Assembly (NCBI GenBank): GCA_047495785.1
Contig: JBLDXI010000017.1
Coordinates: 1,054,001-1,118,000, forward strand
DNA from: Lepidodermella squamata
Lineage: Eukaryota; Gastrotricha
DNA: 64,000 nucleotides
Reading direction: 5' to 3'
Positions 50,866 through 63,000 of the stretch are shown here, piece after piece. The notes under the pieces were generated by a model. The model had not been told where the DNA came from. It was given only the letters and a program-made list of their open reading frames with translations, and made no database searches. Both the position numbers and the translations under genes were made by a program. Every line of letters starts with the position of its first letter. The stretch's first letter is position 1.

Positions 50866-50956
50866 ATTACTGTTTCTAACTGTTTCTAACCGGCTTAAAT
50901 TAAAACTTGCCTGATTTAGATTAAATGCGATTGTTTGAACATTGTCTCGTCAACTC

Positions 50957-50962
50957 AATAAA
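50957..50962 (+). terminator. Polyadenylation signal, chitinase C
   Basis: AATAAA about 90 bases downstream of the chitinase C stop. Confidence 0.6.
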
Positions 50963-51074
50963 ATAGGAGGATGCGATAAAAAATGATGTTCTTGACACGC
51001 GTGCAAATGAAAACTCGCGCTTTCATAACTTGAGAAAATTTAAATAAATTCTCAGTTGAAATTTTGAGCTAGAA

Positions 51075-53295
51075 ATGAAAATTCCAATTTTTCTAGTTTC
51101 AACTGTATTTTATTGTTCTATCCTAAAATGCTCTGGCTACATTTATTGTGATAATAATTGCCGTAGTGGTGATGGCTATTTCTGCATCTCTGACGACCCT
51201 GCCTCGTACAGCGTTTGCAATGCTGGGTCTCGAATCGGCACCTTTCAGTGTGGGACGGGTCTGTGGTGGGACGCGGCTCAGAAAGTGTGTAACTGGCCGT
51301 CGAGTATCAAAGGCAAGCAATGCCCATGTGAAAATGGGAAACCAGTGATTAATCAGCCGACATTGTCCGATCAACCCACAACTACATCGAAAAAAATTGA
51401 AAACGAGAAGCGGAAACTCAGCTTACAAAAACCTCTTTTCAGGTTGGATTTTAACAGAATTTTGAATTTTTTGAATTTTAAATATTTAATTAAATATTAT
51501 AGAGATTTATTTTCTTTATGCTTTGGCTGCTAAAGTTGAATTTTCAATCATGAATTTTTTTTTAATTTTCCAAATAATATTAATCATTTTAAGGCGCAAT
51601 AAGGAGGATAAGTCGTTCAAGAGAGTCTGCTATTTCACAAACTGGGCAGTTTACCGAAACCCTCCAGCTCGATTCACCGTGGCTGATGTTGACCCGACGA
51701 TTTGCACCCACATTATAGTGGCATTTATGAATCTAGCTGGCGGCCGAATCTCATATCGAGAACATGGCGATGCTGGCACATTAGCCGCTCTCGCTAAAAT
51801 GCGCGATGAACAAAATCCTGATCTCAAAATAATGGTGGCGATCGGTGGCTGGAACGCGGGTTCTGGTCCGTTTGTAGAAATTGTCAATTCCGAAGCCAAA
51901 ATGGATGCGTTCATCGATCAATCGATTGAATTTCTTCGCGAAAACAACATTGATGGCCTTGACATGGATTGGGAGTAAGTCATCTCTTACATCTTATCAA
52001 AATTTTTATTTAAAATTAAAATAGGTACCCTATAGGCTACAAGAGCCAGTTCTCAAATTTGATGCAGGTATTCTGAAAAATTGTTTTAATTTCATTTTTA
52101 ATATAATTTAAATTTTAGAAAATAAGTGATGCGTTTGATGAAGAAGCTGAATCTACAGGAAATAGTAGGCTAATTTTATCAGTCGCGGTCGGTGTTGGAA
52201 AGGATAAAATCGATAAGGCATATGACATACCGGCGATTTCAGACGCTGCAGATTTCATTAATTTGATGACCTATGACCTCGCCGGGCCGTGGGACACGAA
52301 AACAGGTCACAATGCCGGCATTGGAAAGCAATCACATGACGATCAGTTCAATCTACACTGGGTCGCTGAATACTGGCTAGAAAATGGCTGTAATTCGCGG
52401 AAAATGGTCCTTGGAATACCTGTTTATGGTCGGAAATTTCGGTTGACCAAAATTCGGAATGCACAAATCGGCGCCGAGGCATGTGGACCAGGTGATCCGG
52501 GTCGATTTACGGGCGAGTCTGGCTTTGAGGCTTATTATGAATCCTGTTTAAAGCTGCAGTGCTCTAAACGACGTTGGACACCAGGTTGGGATGAAATCGG
52601 CCAAGTTCCTTACATGTATTCCGGGGATCAGTGGATTTCATTTGAAAATCAATCTAGCATCATTGCGAAGGTTGAATTCGCTAAATTAAATGGCTTTGGC
52701 GGCGTCATGGTTTGGGTAAAAATTTCACCTTGAATATCGGCAAGTCTATAAAATTGAACATTTGAAACCCTAGACATTGGATCTGGACGATTTTTCTGAC
52801 ATGTGCGGCTGTGGCGTAAAATTCCCATTGATAAAAACAATAATTGCGGTAAAATCGATTTTCATTTTTTCATCGAATTTCAAAATTTTCCCTGATTCAA
52901 AAGATAGTAGCTAATAAACCTGTGCCTAAGCTGAGCAGGGTGCCCAAGCCATCAACCGAACCATGCGATCCATCCGATTCGGCTTGGATGGAACGAGATG
53001 ACGTAATCCCGGGGAATGAAGAAGCGAATTCGAAATCGACGGAAAATATTGATTTATCAATTTGCGACGATAACTGCGCCAAAGACGGTGTTTATTGCGT
53101 TCCAGATAATCCCAACGCGTTTTATAAATGTTTGGCCGGCGAAAGATATCAACTGCAGTATTGGTAAGTTTTTCACATGACGATATGCAGCTAACATTTT
53201 TACTATTTTTCAGTCAACCGGGATTGAAATACAACTACATCAGCGAATCATGCGATTGGCCAGTCAATTACAAAAAATGCAACTGTGAAATTTGA
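51075..53295 (+). CDS. Chitinase D: divergent paralog with a basic linker
   Basis: Seven exons: 51075..51442, 51594..51974, 52025..52067, 52119..52715, 52774..52848, 52904..53163 and 53214..53295, giving 601 aa. Signal peptide, N-terminal CBM14 ('DNNCRSGDGYFC'), then a short Lys/Glu/Arg-rich linker rather than a Thr mucin. GH18 carries 'DGLDMDWE' ending at Glu250 and 'MTYDLAGPW', where the other genes have 'MSYDLNGAW'. A Gly/Ser-poor acidic linker precedes the C-terminal CBM14 ('DDNCAKDGVYC'), split by the same intron as in gene C. The protein ends almost immediately after the last Cys. The acceptor before 52904 (TTCAAAAG) is weak but is the only one giving an open, homologous frame. Confidence 0.9.
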
Positions 53296-53319
53296 AAATG
53301 TGTGTAATTTTACTTGAGA

Positions 53320-53325
53320 AATAAA
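53320..53325 (+). terminator. Polyadenylation signal, chitinase D
   Basis: AATAAA 24 bases after the stop codon at 53295. Confidence 0.6.
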
Positions 53326-53534
53326 GTAATGTCCCAGAATTGGGATTAAAACTCGTGCGAATACGAAATATTAGTTTTTGTTACGCGTTCGCACTTCTTT
53401 CGCTCATCGCCGCTCATCAATTTATCTCAGCAATCACACCCTTTTTAAACAATGGTTCCCATGCCCGCCCAGGTAATAACAGGGCGTCTGGGAGTTATGC
53501 ACTATCGCACGCCTTGATCGGGACATTTCATCGC

Positions 53535-53542
53535 GTATATAA
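53535..53542 (+). promoter_or_regulatory. TATA box of chitinase E
   Basis: GTATATAAAT context about 70 bases upstream of the ATG at 53610. The open frame extending further upstream (from about 53340) runs through this box, so it is better read as promoter than as coding sequence. Confidence 0.6.
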
Positions 53543-53609
53543 ATACGGCGTGATTAAGGTGGGTAAAAATTATCATTTCTTTTTCTCGTCTGTGATACGT
53601 TTATTTCTG

Positions 53610-56604
53610 ATGATTATTTCGTTAGTCTTCGCGCTTTCGGCCATTCATCTAGCGCATGGTCTAACCTACTGTGATAACGGCTGCAAGACTGGCAATGGCT
53701 ATTTTTGCGTCGATGGCGACAGCGCCGCTTTCACTGTTTGCAACAATGGCAATCGTATAGCAACGTTGCGGTGCTCGAACAACTTACTTTGGGACCCCGT
53801 GAACGGTGTGTGCAACTGGCCGACTGCAATCGCTAAAGCTTGCTCATGTGGCGGCTCGGCGACTACGACTACTACGACGTCGACAACTACTACGCCCGCA
53901 GCGACCACCACTCGTGCAACAACTACCACTACCACCGCAGCAACTACTACTACTACTACAGCGGCTACGACGTCAACTTCGACTACACCGCGGCCAACTA
54001 CTACAACAAGCACGACTACAACGACTCGGTAAATTTTCAAAAAAAAATGTCCCGACCTTTATCAAATTCAAGAAAATCATTCAAAATTATTCGAGGAAAC
54101 TTTTTGAATTAGCGAAAGATTTGATTATTAGTTCGGCATAAATAATCGATATTCGAACGATTTCCTAAATTCCATAAAAAAAATTATCATTTCTCCGATA
54201 TCGGATGTCGGTTCCACCATTATTGGTTTCGAATTTTCATTACCGCATGAAAATGGTTCCAAATACTTGCGCCACCAAAATAGAGGTTTTAGCTCTCAAT
54301 TTTCAAGCATTCTAGCGCTAAAATTCCCAGATTTTTCGCGATGCCGAATTTTCCTTTCTTGATTGAAAATTATTACCTGTGTGGCGTGTGGCCCTCAAAA
54401 GCAATCTTACACTCTCAGGTTTGTACAATAGTTTTCATTCTTGGGTTACACAAGACCGCAGATATCGAAAAAAATCAACTTTTTCAAAATCGATAATGAT
54501 GTCTTCTCAGTAGCTAACTCTGTAGGCTAAGGAATTGCTCGTAAATTGGCCGCTCATAGCGAAAAATACGCATCATAAAATGAGAATGCTATCTGTTAGG
54601 CGTGATAATAATAAGAAAAATTAGGTAATAAGATTTTTTGGGTAAATTTGGTGCTGCAGCCTCAATTTAGAATCGGAACCTTTTTATAAGGTTGCGCGCA
54701 TTTTCAGTGGCATTTTTCCTACATAGTCTTGTCAATTTTCACGAATCGCAAATAATTTGTCTTTTCTTTATCATGATAGACCTACTACTACGACTACTAC
54801 TACTACTGTTACTACGACCAGAGCGTCCACGACTACCGCCACTACTCGTTCATCACCGCCAACTGATTTCCTCCGCGTTTGTTACATCACAAACTGGGCC
54901 GTCTACCGTCAAGGTCCGGCCAGCTTCACGGCTGCTAACGTCGATCCTACGCTATGCACCCACATCATCGTCGCTTTTATGAAACTGTCCGGCGGGCAAA
55001 TTTCGTACCTCGAAAGCGCAGATGCAGACACTTTGGCGACCCTGGCTAAAATGCGCGATACCCAGAACCCATCGATGAAAATTATGGTTGCTATCGGCGG
55101 CTGGAATGCTGGCTCTTGGCCGTTCACAGAAGTTGTGAAATCAAACGAAACAATGGACGCCTTTGTCGTTCAAGCCATCTCATTTTTGCGGCAAAACAAT
55201 ATCGACGGCCTGGATCTTGATTGGGAGTCAGTTCATTTTTTGATTAATTAAAACTGAATTAATTAAATAATTTTTTCAGATATCCTCAGGGCTATGTGCC
55301 TCAATTCAGCCTGTGGTGCCAGAAGCTGCGTGATGCTTTTGAGGCTGAAGCTATTGCAACAGGTAGAAGTCGTCTCCTGTTATCGGCGGCCGTTGCCGCG
55401 GGTCAGGGTACCATCGACTGGTCCTACGACGTGCCGAAACTGTCGAAAGCCATGGATTTCATCAATCTCATGTCCTACGATTTGAACGGAGCGTGGAGTG
55501 CCGCGACCGGCCTCAACTCCGGTCTGCGGCCTCAAGATGCCAGCGACACCCTCAACATCCAATGGGCCGCTAATTACTGGGTGAAAAAGGGCGCAGATAT
55601 CAAGAAAATGATCATCGGCGTGCCAACTTACGGCCGAGTTATCAAAATCTGCAACCCTGGCCCGACTCAAACTGGCATGGGATCTAAGGCATGTGGTACT
55701 GGCAATGTCGGTCCTTGGACGAATGAGGCAGGTTTTGAGGCTTACTATGAGTCGTGCTTGAAGCTGCAATGCCCGGCTGGTAATTGGACATCGGTTTGGA
55801 ACGAGGCTGGACAGGCGCCGTTCATGTATTCCGGCAATCAATGGATTACCTACGAAAATGTCAACAGCATTGCGGCTAAGGTCAACTTTATCAAATCGAA
55901 CAACTACGGCGGCGTCATGGTTTGGGTACGTTTTCAATTTTTTTCGGAATTTTCCAGAATTTAATTTAAAATTTTAATTTTAGACACTCGACCTCGATGA
56001 TTTCCGCGACATTTGCGGTCATGGTATTAAATCGCCGCTCATGAAAACTCTGCTTGCCGTAAGTTGTTTCAAAATGAATCATCGAAAATCTATCATTTTG
56101 GTTAAATTTTAGGTTGCTACCAACCAACCTGTGCCAACCATCAATTCAGTTATGAATCCGTCGGTCAAGCCGTGTGATCCTCTCAACACTGGTAGCACTG
56201 GTGGCACCAGCGGCGGGTCATCAGGCGGCGATGGCTCTGGTACCAGCGGCGGTGGTACCAACGCGAATCTCTCAATTTGCGACAAGAATTGCGCAAAAGC
56301 TGGTCTGTACTGCGTTCCAGACAACCCGAACGCTTTCTATCAATGCCTCGCCGGGGTTCGCTACCCGCTTCAGTACTGCCAGACTGGTCTTGTGTACAAC
56401 TACAAGACGCAGGGATGCGATTGGCCGGCTAATAATGTCCCCTGTGATTGTGTGTTACCTACAATTACTACTACGGCAGCGCCGAGTGCTGGCAAGAGGA
56501 AGCGATTTTTCAGCAAAAATCTTCAGCATCGTCATTACTACCGTTATCTTCCGTTCTTGAGCAATAACCGTCGCTACTATGAATACCCCGAAAATAGTCT
56601 GTGA
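53610..56604 (+). CDS. Chitinase E: SP-CBM14-poly-Thr linker-GH18-CBM14
   Basis: Five exons: 53610..54028, 54780..55226, 55280..55925, 55984..56058 and 56113..56604, giving 692 aa. Signal peptide 'LVFALSAIHLAHG', N-terminal CBM14 ('DNGCKTGNGYFC'), then a Thr-repeat linker interrupted by a 751-bp intron, much longer than the others in the array. GH18 has 'GGWNAGSWPF', 'DGLDLDWE' ending at Glu289, and 'MSYDLNGAW'. The C-terminal CBM14 ('DKNCAKAGLYC') is not split by an intron. A final basic, Tyr/Arg-rich tail ('GKRKRFF', 'RYYEYPENSL') follows and is absent from the paralogs. The first exon's frame is open far upstream, but the ATG at 53610 gives the signal peptide aligned with the paralogs. Confidence 0.91.
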
Positions 56605-56695
56605 TTTCTAGCTTGCGAATTCCACTAGTTACTTCCGTAGTTTTCAAAATTGATTTGTTGTTGGTTTAATGAGCACTTGATTTCAATAATAAGGC

Positions 56696-56701
56696 AATAA
56701 A
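56696..56701 (+). terminator. Polyadenylation signal, chitinase E
   Basis: AATAAA about 90 bases after the stop at 56604. Confidence 0.6.
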
Positions 56702-56913
56702 CAAGAGCATAAGTGAGTGATTATTCTTCATTTTTCCTATAAATTGGCGTAGAAGCGACTCCTTATCAGCGGCGTTATCGCATTCGAGGCGGCCACCGAA
56801 AGGGGCGTATAATGTTGATAAAGTATCAACACCACGCCCTTCATCTGATAGAGTCACACATTATTCTAGTTATTCGTTTCTTCCGGCGTTGGCTTCCTTA
56901 ATAGGTATATAAA

Positions 56914-58537
56914 ATGACTAGCGATTTCGCAATCCAGCCATTCGCGCTTCGGCGGGTGAATGATGACGAAAAATTCGGATTTGCCCTGAAAACGCAGGCA
57001 TTAACGCCTGATGGGGCTTTGAAACAACTGGTCATCAGCAGCATAAATCCCGGCGGCCCGGCTGAGAGAGCTGGCCTTCAAGTTGGAATGGTTGTTCTCG
57101 ACATTAACGGTGTCCCTCTCACCTCCGGCTCCGTGGCTGATGCAGGCCGTGCGATTGCTTTAGCCGGGCCAGGCCAGCCTACGATGGTTAATGTTAGGGT
57201 CGAAGTGCCTAGAGGCCTCCCCCGCCTTAGTGCTCTACCCACCCCGCCGAGTTTAACCGGTGGAGCAGCGCCTGTCACCCCTGTCCCTCGGAAAACCCTA
57301 GCATCACCCTCGACGCCTACCTCTCAACCACGGCAGTCGTTAGTTGCAAATCCGATTAACACCAGTGATGCAATTGTCCTCGATGTTGGCGCTTGGCAGT
57401 GTAAAATTGGCTTCGCAAACCAAACTGCCCCTATGATTTTCCCGACAATTGTTGGCCGGCACAAACTGGCGGGTGTAGGGCCCATGTCACCCCTAGGCGG
57501 TGTCCCTAGCATGTACGGCTCTACGGCTTTCAGCAAGAAAGGCATGCTCAAATTGAGTTACCCATACGAGAGAGGTGTCGTCAAAAATTGGGACGACATG
57601 ACTGCACTTTGGAAATACGCTTTCAAAGATGAGCTCCGAACAGAGCCAAAGGATAGAGCAGTATTATTGACAGGTTAGATTCGATTTTTTCCGGTTCTTT
57701 AATCATTATCTATTTTAAATAGAGCCCTTGTTCAACGGCAAGGAGCAGCGTGAAAAGACTGCTCAGATCATGTTTGAAAAGTTCGAAGTCTCCGCCTTGA
57801 ACATTGCCTTGTCAACACTTCTTGGCATGTATGCAACTGGGCGAACTAATGACTCGCTTTTAGTTGATGTCGGCGATAGCCTTACTCAAATTCTGCCGGT
57901 TCGACACGACTACAACGCTGCGTTTTTGGCCTCGCAGAAGTATAACCTAGCTGGTAGCGATGTGTCTGAAAGACTGGCGCAGCTACTCAGCGGTGAAACC
58001 GGGCACAGTTTTACAGCTCTGGATTATAATTTGCGAGAAATCAAAGAAAAATTCGGTGCTGTGGCTGTTAATTCCCAGGCTGCCGAGCAGACTGTTGCGA
58101 AGGAAAAATTCACTCTGCCTGATGGCAATGTTATAGAAATCGGCTCCGAGAGATTCAGGTGTACCGAAGTTCTTTTCGACCCTGCTCGAGTTGGAATGGC
58201 CAACATTAAAGGAATACCAGAGGCGGTTATTACAGCCGCAGCTAAATGCGACGCTGAAGCTCCGACCTTGTTGCAAAACATTGTTGTCAGTGGTGGTTCG
58301 ACTGTGTTCCCAGGCTTTGCCGAACGTCTACAAAACGACATAAAAGCCCAGACTATTCAAGTTTTTGGCCGGCAGCTTGATGTTAAGGTGGCGACCGAAC
58401 GTCACGGCAAGTTATCTGCCTGGTTAGGTGGTGTTGCGGTTTGCAATTTGGCCGGATTTCAGAACCAATGGATAAGCAAGGCCGAGTACGCTGAACTTGG
58501 TTCTGCGGCTGTTCATCGAAAAGCTGCGCCGATTTAA
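56914..58537 (+). CDS. PDZ-actin fusion protein (divergent actin-like)
   Basis: Exons are 56914..57673 and 57723..58537 (phase 1, 49-bp intron), giving 524 aa. Residues about 8-100 form a PDZ-like domain: 'FGFAL' at the carboxylate-binding loop, 'ISSINPGGPAERAGLQVGMV' and 'LDINGVPL'. A Pro/Ser/Thr linker (about 101-145) leads into a near full-length actin fold (about 148-524): 'CKIGF', 'FPTIVGR', 'VVKNWDDM', 'AVLLTGEPL', 'REKTAQIMFEKF', 'SERFRCTEVLF', 'VSGGSTVFPGFAERL' and 'ISKAEYAELGSAAVHRK'. The phosphate-1 loop is DVGAWQCKIGF instead of actin's DNGSGMCKAGF, so Ser14 and Gly15 are replaced. The phosphate-2 loop reads DVGDSLTQ, with actin's His161 changed to Gln, and actin's Gln137 position appears to be Ser. 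ATPase activity is therefore doubtful. The fusion lies within a single exon, so it is not a splice-prediction artefact. Confidence 0.9.
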
Positions 58538-58625
58538 GAAATCAGTGACGCGAAAACATTGCTGCAATTGAACAAACTTTTACCGTATATGTACACCATC
58601 AATAGTAGTTATACCCAGGTGATTT

Positions 58626-58631
58626 AATAAA
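58626..58631 (+). terminator. Polyadenylation signal, PDZ-actin gene
   Basis: AATAAA about 90 bases after the stop codon at 58537. Confidence 0.6.
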
Positions 58632-60056
58632 AAATAGTTTAGAATGAGTAGTAGCGTTTATTTGAGTAAATTAACTGTCGTGCCACATGCCATTCCCAAT
58701 CAACATTTTTGAAAAATCAGTTATTCGTCGAGAAACACATGCATTCAGACAAAACACCGAGATTGCAATGAAATGAGCAGACTGTCGATTACAAACCAAG
58801 CTTCAATCATTATCATTTACATCAACAGTTTTCATGTATTTGACAATGAAAATGGTAGAAGAAAGATGGATTAAATATGTAATATTCAAAAAAAGAGTCG
58901 AATCACGTGCCAAACTGCTATTTCAGAGTCGGTTGTTTTCAATTTAAGGCCTGAGGATTTCGTTCAAAAATGTTTCTAGAACTCTCGAATCCGATTCTTA
59001 TCACAAAATTGCCAGTATCGTCATTGATAGGTATAAGAATACGAATAGAAACAAATTTATAAACATTTTGCAAGCAGGACGTTTTGTAAATTTGTAAAAT
59101 TGTTACATAGCCAAACATATGTCTTCGCGGATTTGGCTTCGTATTTCTTCTGAATCATTCTTTGAATTCTTTGTAGGCGAAAACTCCAATGTCCAGCCGG
59201 CTTCTTTGATATAAGGATGTGAGGATCTTTGTGCTTTCGCTCAGATTTTTACCAAATTTTTCGTACTGATAGAAATATACCAATCATTCGCCACCGAGTT
59301 GCTAGTTTTGATTAACGGGAATGAAAGAACCTTGGTGAGTTCAGATTTCCGAAGTACAGGCCAGCGTAGGTCGAATTGGCAGTGGGAGGCGCCTTGTTCA
59401 AAATACTCAACTTTTTTCAATCCATCTCATGGATTTATCAATGCCAGCAATTCTTCTTCGGTCATTTCAAGTCGGCCAAGTCAGCCGCCAGTTTCAGTCG
59501 ATAAAGCAAACGACTGTCGATATCTAGAAACAGAAAAAACATCTCCATGTCGGATCAGGAATAATATGCCTTTAGTTGCATAGCGTCCTTGGAAGTTCAG
59601 ACAAAAAGGAAAAAATATATGGGTAAATAATGCAGCTTCTCCTGACCACAGGATTCTGACATCATGCCATCGAGCCGCACGATTTTGGATGGTATAAGAC
59701 ATAAGACATAGGACAGATTTATTCGAATCGCCTCAGACAGATACGTTTACGAATTATATAACACCTACAGGATTTTGGGTGGTTTCCAAGTCCAAGAAAT
59801 TCAAAAAGTTACCGCCAAAACATGTTCACGCAAATTTAAAAAAAACTACAAAGCCAATACAAAAATGTAAACATTATTTTAATTTGTGTTTGTAGAAAAC
59901 ATAGTTACTACATGCGTCCTTGTCAACGCAGCATTTTCGGCAGGCGCCGGGTGGGATGTGTATAGCTTCACACGTTTAAAGCCACAGGCGGAGAGTCAGG
60001 GCTTATTGTTGCCAATATTCATCTTGTTTAATGTTTTATTTCCGGCAAAAACTCAA
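58632..60056. other. Intergenic region with possible decayed minus-strand coding remnants
   Basis: No intact gene is visible. Minus-strand segments between about 59702 and 59100 read as protein-like in changing frames (for example 'GILFLIRHGDVFSVSRYRQS', then 'EEIRSQIREDICLAM' further on) with intervening stops. This might be a decayed gene or small exons I cannot join. Upstream coding exons of CFAP65 could also lie here. Confidence 0.3.
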
Positions 60057-63000
60057 ATGGTAGCTTCAAAGACTCTACACTGGGGATGTATAGAGGTGGC
60101 AGCATCGTTGATATGGACGAACTGGGAAATAGGCAAAGAGTACACTCGGTTGCTAAATGTCAAGAACATTGGACCGCGGGCAAGAAAACTGAAGTTTCGG
60201 TATATATTAGTGACATTGGAAAACTTGATTACTTTCAACCTTTATCAATTCTTCCAAGGATACCAAGCAGTCGATTCTTTGTCACGCTGTACCCGAAGCC
60301 GATAATTTTGAGCCCTGGTACGACTTTTCAGTTACCTGTAACTTTCAAGCCGATGGAAAATGTCAAATATCATGATGCGATCGAATTTTATTCCAAGGTA
60401 TTTTGACCACTTGAGTCTTGAAGCTCAGTTAGTAATTAATTCTGTTTCAGGACGAGGGCTTTGCGCCATTTTCTGTCGGTTTGCAAGGCGAGCTCCCTAA
60501 GCATGTTCTTCATTGCCCAGAGGCACTCAACATCAATATTTGTGCTGTCGGAGAGTCCGTCTCGTTACCTTTCGAGGTTACAAATAAATCGTTAGCTCAT
60601 CATTGATTTCAAAGATAGTTGTCTAAACCTTTCCAAATTTCAGAAACTTGCGAACATCTTTCTCTTGGCTTGTCGATCAACCGTTTGCTATCACTCCTCA
60701 AAGCGGATTTATTGACGGAGGTGCTTCTCTCAAATGTCAACTGTCTTTTTCTCCCAAGGAGGCTCGCACTTACGTTATGGAGGCTGTCTTAGCTTATGGT
60801 GAAAACTTGCAGGAAGACGATGGTTCTGAAACATTGAAGGAAACTTGCAAACTGAGTGGAATCGGAAAATTCCCTCATGTTGTTGTCAGATACGAAGGCA
60901 GCTCTCTGGGTAAAGACGGAAAGGTTGAATTTGGCCAAATCCCATACGGAAAGAAAATTCAAAAGACTTTCCAAGTTGTGAATATGTCACCAGCCGTCAC
61001 TCGATTTCGTATTAGAAGGCGTCATCCTCAAATTAAAAATGTAGATAAAGCCTTCAAATTATCTACGAAAGAGGGGATTTTGCCTGCACTGGGTTATGTC
61101 GACGTAGAAGCGTCATTCGAACCCACATGTCCTGGTTTAAAGTTCGAGGACCATTTTATAGTGGAACCAGCGTGTTTGGCTAGTCGAGCATCTTTCTCAC
61201 TATCAGGCTCTTGTGTCTCCCCAGTTGTATCCCTGCAGCCAACTGTTTTGGAATTCGGATGCTGCTCAGTAGTCCCTAATCCGCCGATTCTGAAAACATT
61301 TACCATTACAAACCACAGTCCGTTCTCGGATGCTGCGTTTGAAGTGATTGTCGACAATACGGTCGGCGTTTTCAAATTTTCATCACTGAGTGGCATCTTA
61401 AAACCGGGTGAAAATCGCCTCATCTCCGTTAGCTTTTATGCGCCGCTACCCATAAACTTCTACCGACGTGTTACCATATTGATTGCTCACCATGACCCGC
61501 TCATGATCGACTTGATTGGCACAGCCTTCAGCATGGATTGTCACCCTCCGGCATTGAAGGCCGAACATTTAGGCCGATATCGAGCTGCTGTTGACAGAGG
61601 TCTTGCTCGGTACTTCCCAGAGCAGTTGCAGATGTTTTTACAGGAGGGCAAATTGAAGGTCGATGACGCCGGGGCCCTGGAAGTTGTCGATGCCCTGGCC
61701 CTGCCTGGCTACTCCCCACCAAACGTTAGCTGCTCAACCATCGCCCCAATAGACGAATATTTCGACGACGGATATCACTCTGCTCATGTTTCTAACAGCC
61801 CATTTGTCAGTTTCGATCACGAATGGGTTCACATGGCAGCGTCTAATAACACCCTGAAAAAGCCTCAAACTATTCACTTGACAAATCACACGAAAGGCAA
61901 AATTATTGCACAGTTCACAGTTGTTCCAGAAAACGAAAAGTCGCAGAGTCATTTTGTTGTCGAGCCCATGAAATTGGAAGTTCTTGCCGGTCGATCAACA
62001 GCTTTTACCGTCAGACTATCAGACGCTGCTTTAGCCGCGTTTTCGACAGTTGGGACTTTCTTAACGTCGAATATTGAATGTTACTGTTATCACTCTGTTC
62101 AGCGGGAACATACCTTGGTTCAGCAAGAGGTTGTTATGCCGCCGTGGTGTTTGTTACTCAACGTCACAGCTAGCACTTATCCGTTAAATGCCGAAAGAGC
62201 TGTTCCGATGGTGCTTACCTTCAACCCTTTAGACGCAATTTTCTTCCCTTCCCTCGTTATCGGCGAAACGGCGTATCGAACGCTGCTAATTTCCAACAAA
62301 CTCGACCTACCCGCGTTGATAAATATCGAAAAGCCAACAGATGAGAGCTTCGAGGTCAAACCTAGCATTGCGGTAGTTAAACCGGGCTCCCACGTCGTAG
62401 CAACCGTTCGATTCCGGCCTAATGACGCGCAAATTCTTCAGCAACAACTGAAAGTTAACGTTAACGAAGTGGCAAAAAATACGAAAGAACTAACGCTTTA
62501 CGGAGCTGCCGAACCGCCAGATGTTGTTTTCGATGAAGGTGATCTGGTTTTCATTGCACCGACTTGCATTAACTCAGAGTCATACCTGCCTTACACGATA
62601 AGAAACGCGAGTAGACAACGAGTTGAGTATCAATGGCACGTTCCAGTTCAATATCGCGATGTTCTAACAGTCAGGCCAACTATTGGCTGCCTGGATATTC
62701 GCGGATTTCAAACTTGCAAATTCATCTACACCCCAAAGGTAGGTCAAATAATGATCAAATATGAAGGGATTTTTGTGATTCATTTTTCGATTTTCAGAGT
62801 GAATCCAGACAAATGATGAAAATTAATTTGGCTACCAGAGTCATTCCGTCGACAGTAATAAACCCGGATAACGTCCCGACTCGCGATTTTCGAGTTCGAA
62901 TCGTTGCTGAAGGTTGTGTTGGCAGTCTAATGGCCCGTCAAACTCTTCACAACTACGGATCGTTGCGAGTTGGCCGATCTCAACGCGTTCAAGATTTCGT

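Noticed and set aside
53340-53609. N-terminal extension of chitinase E open to 53340
   Set aside because: It would run through a good TATA box and displace the signal peptide that aligns with the paralogs; the ATG at 53610 is preferred.
53699-54040. Val-rich 113-codon minus-strand frame
   Set aside because: It is the antisense shadow of the Thr-repeat linker and CBM14 of chitinase E.
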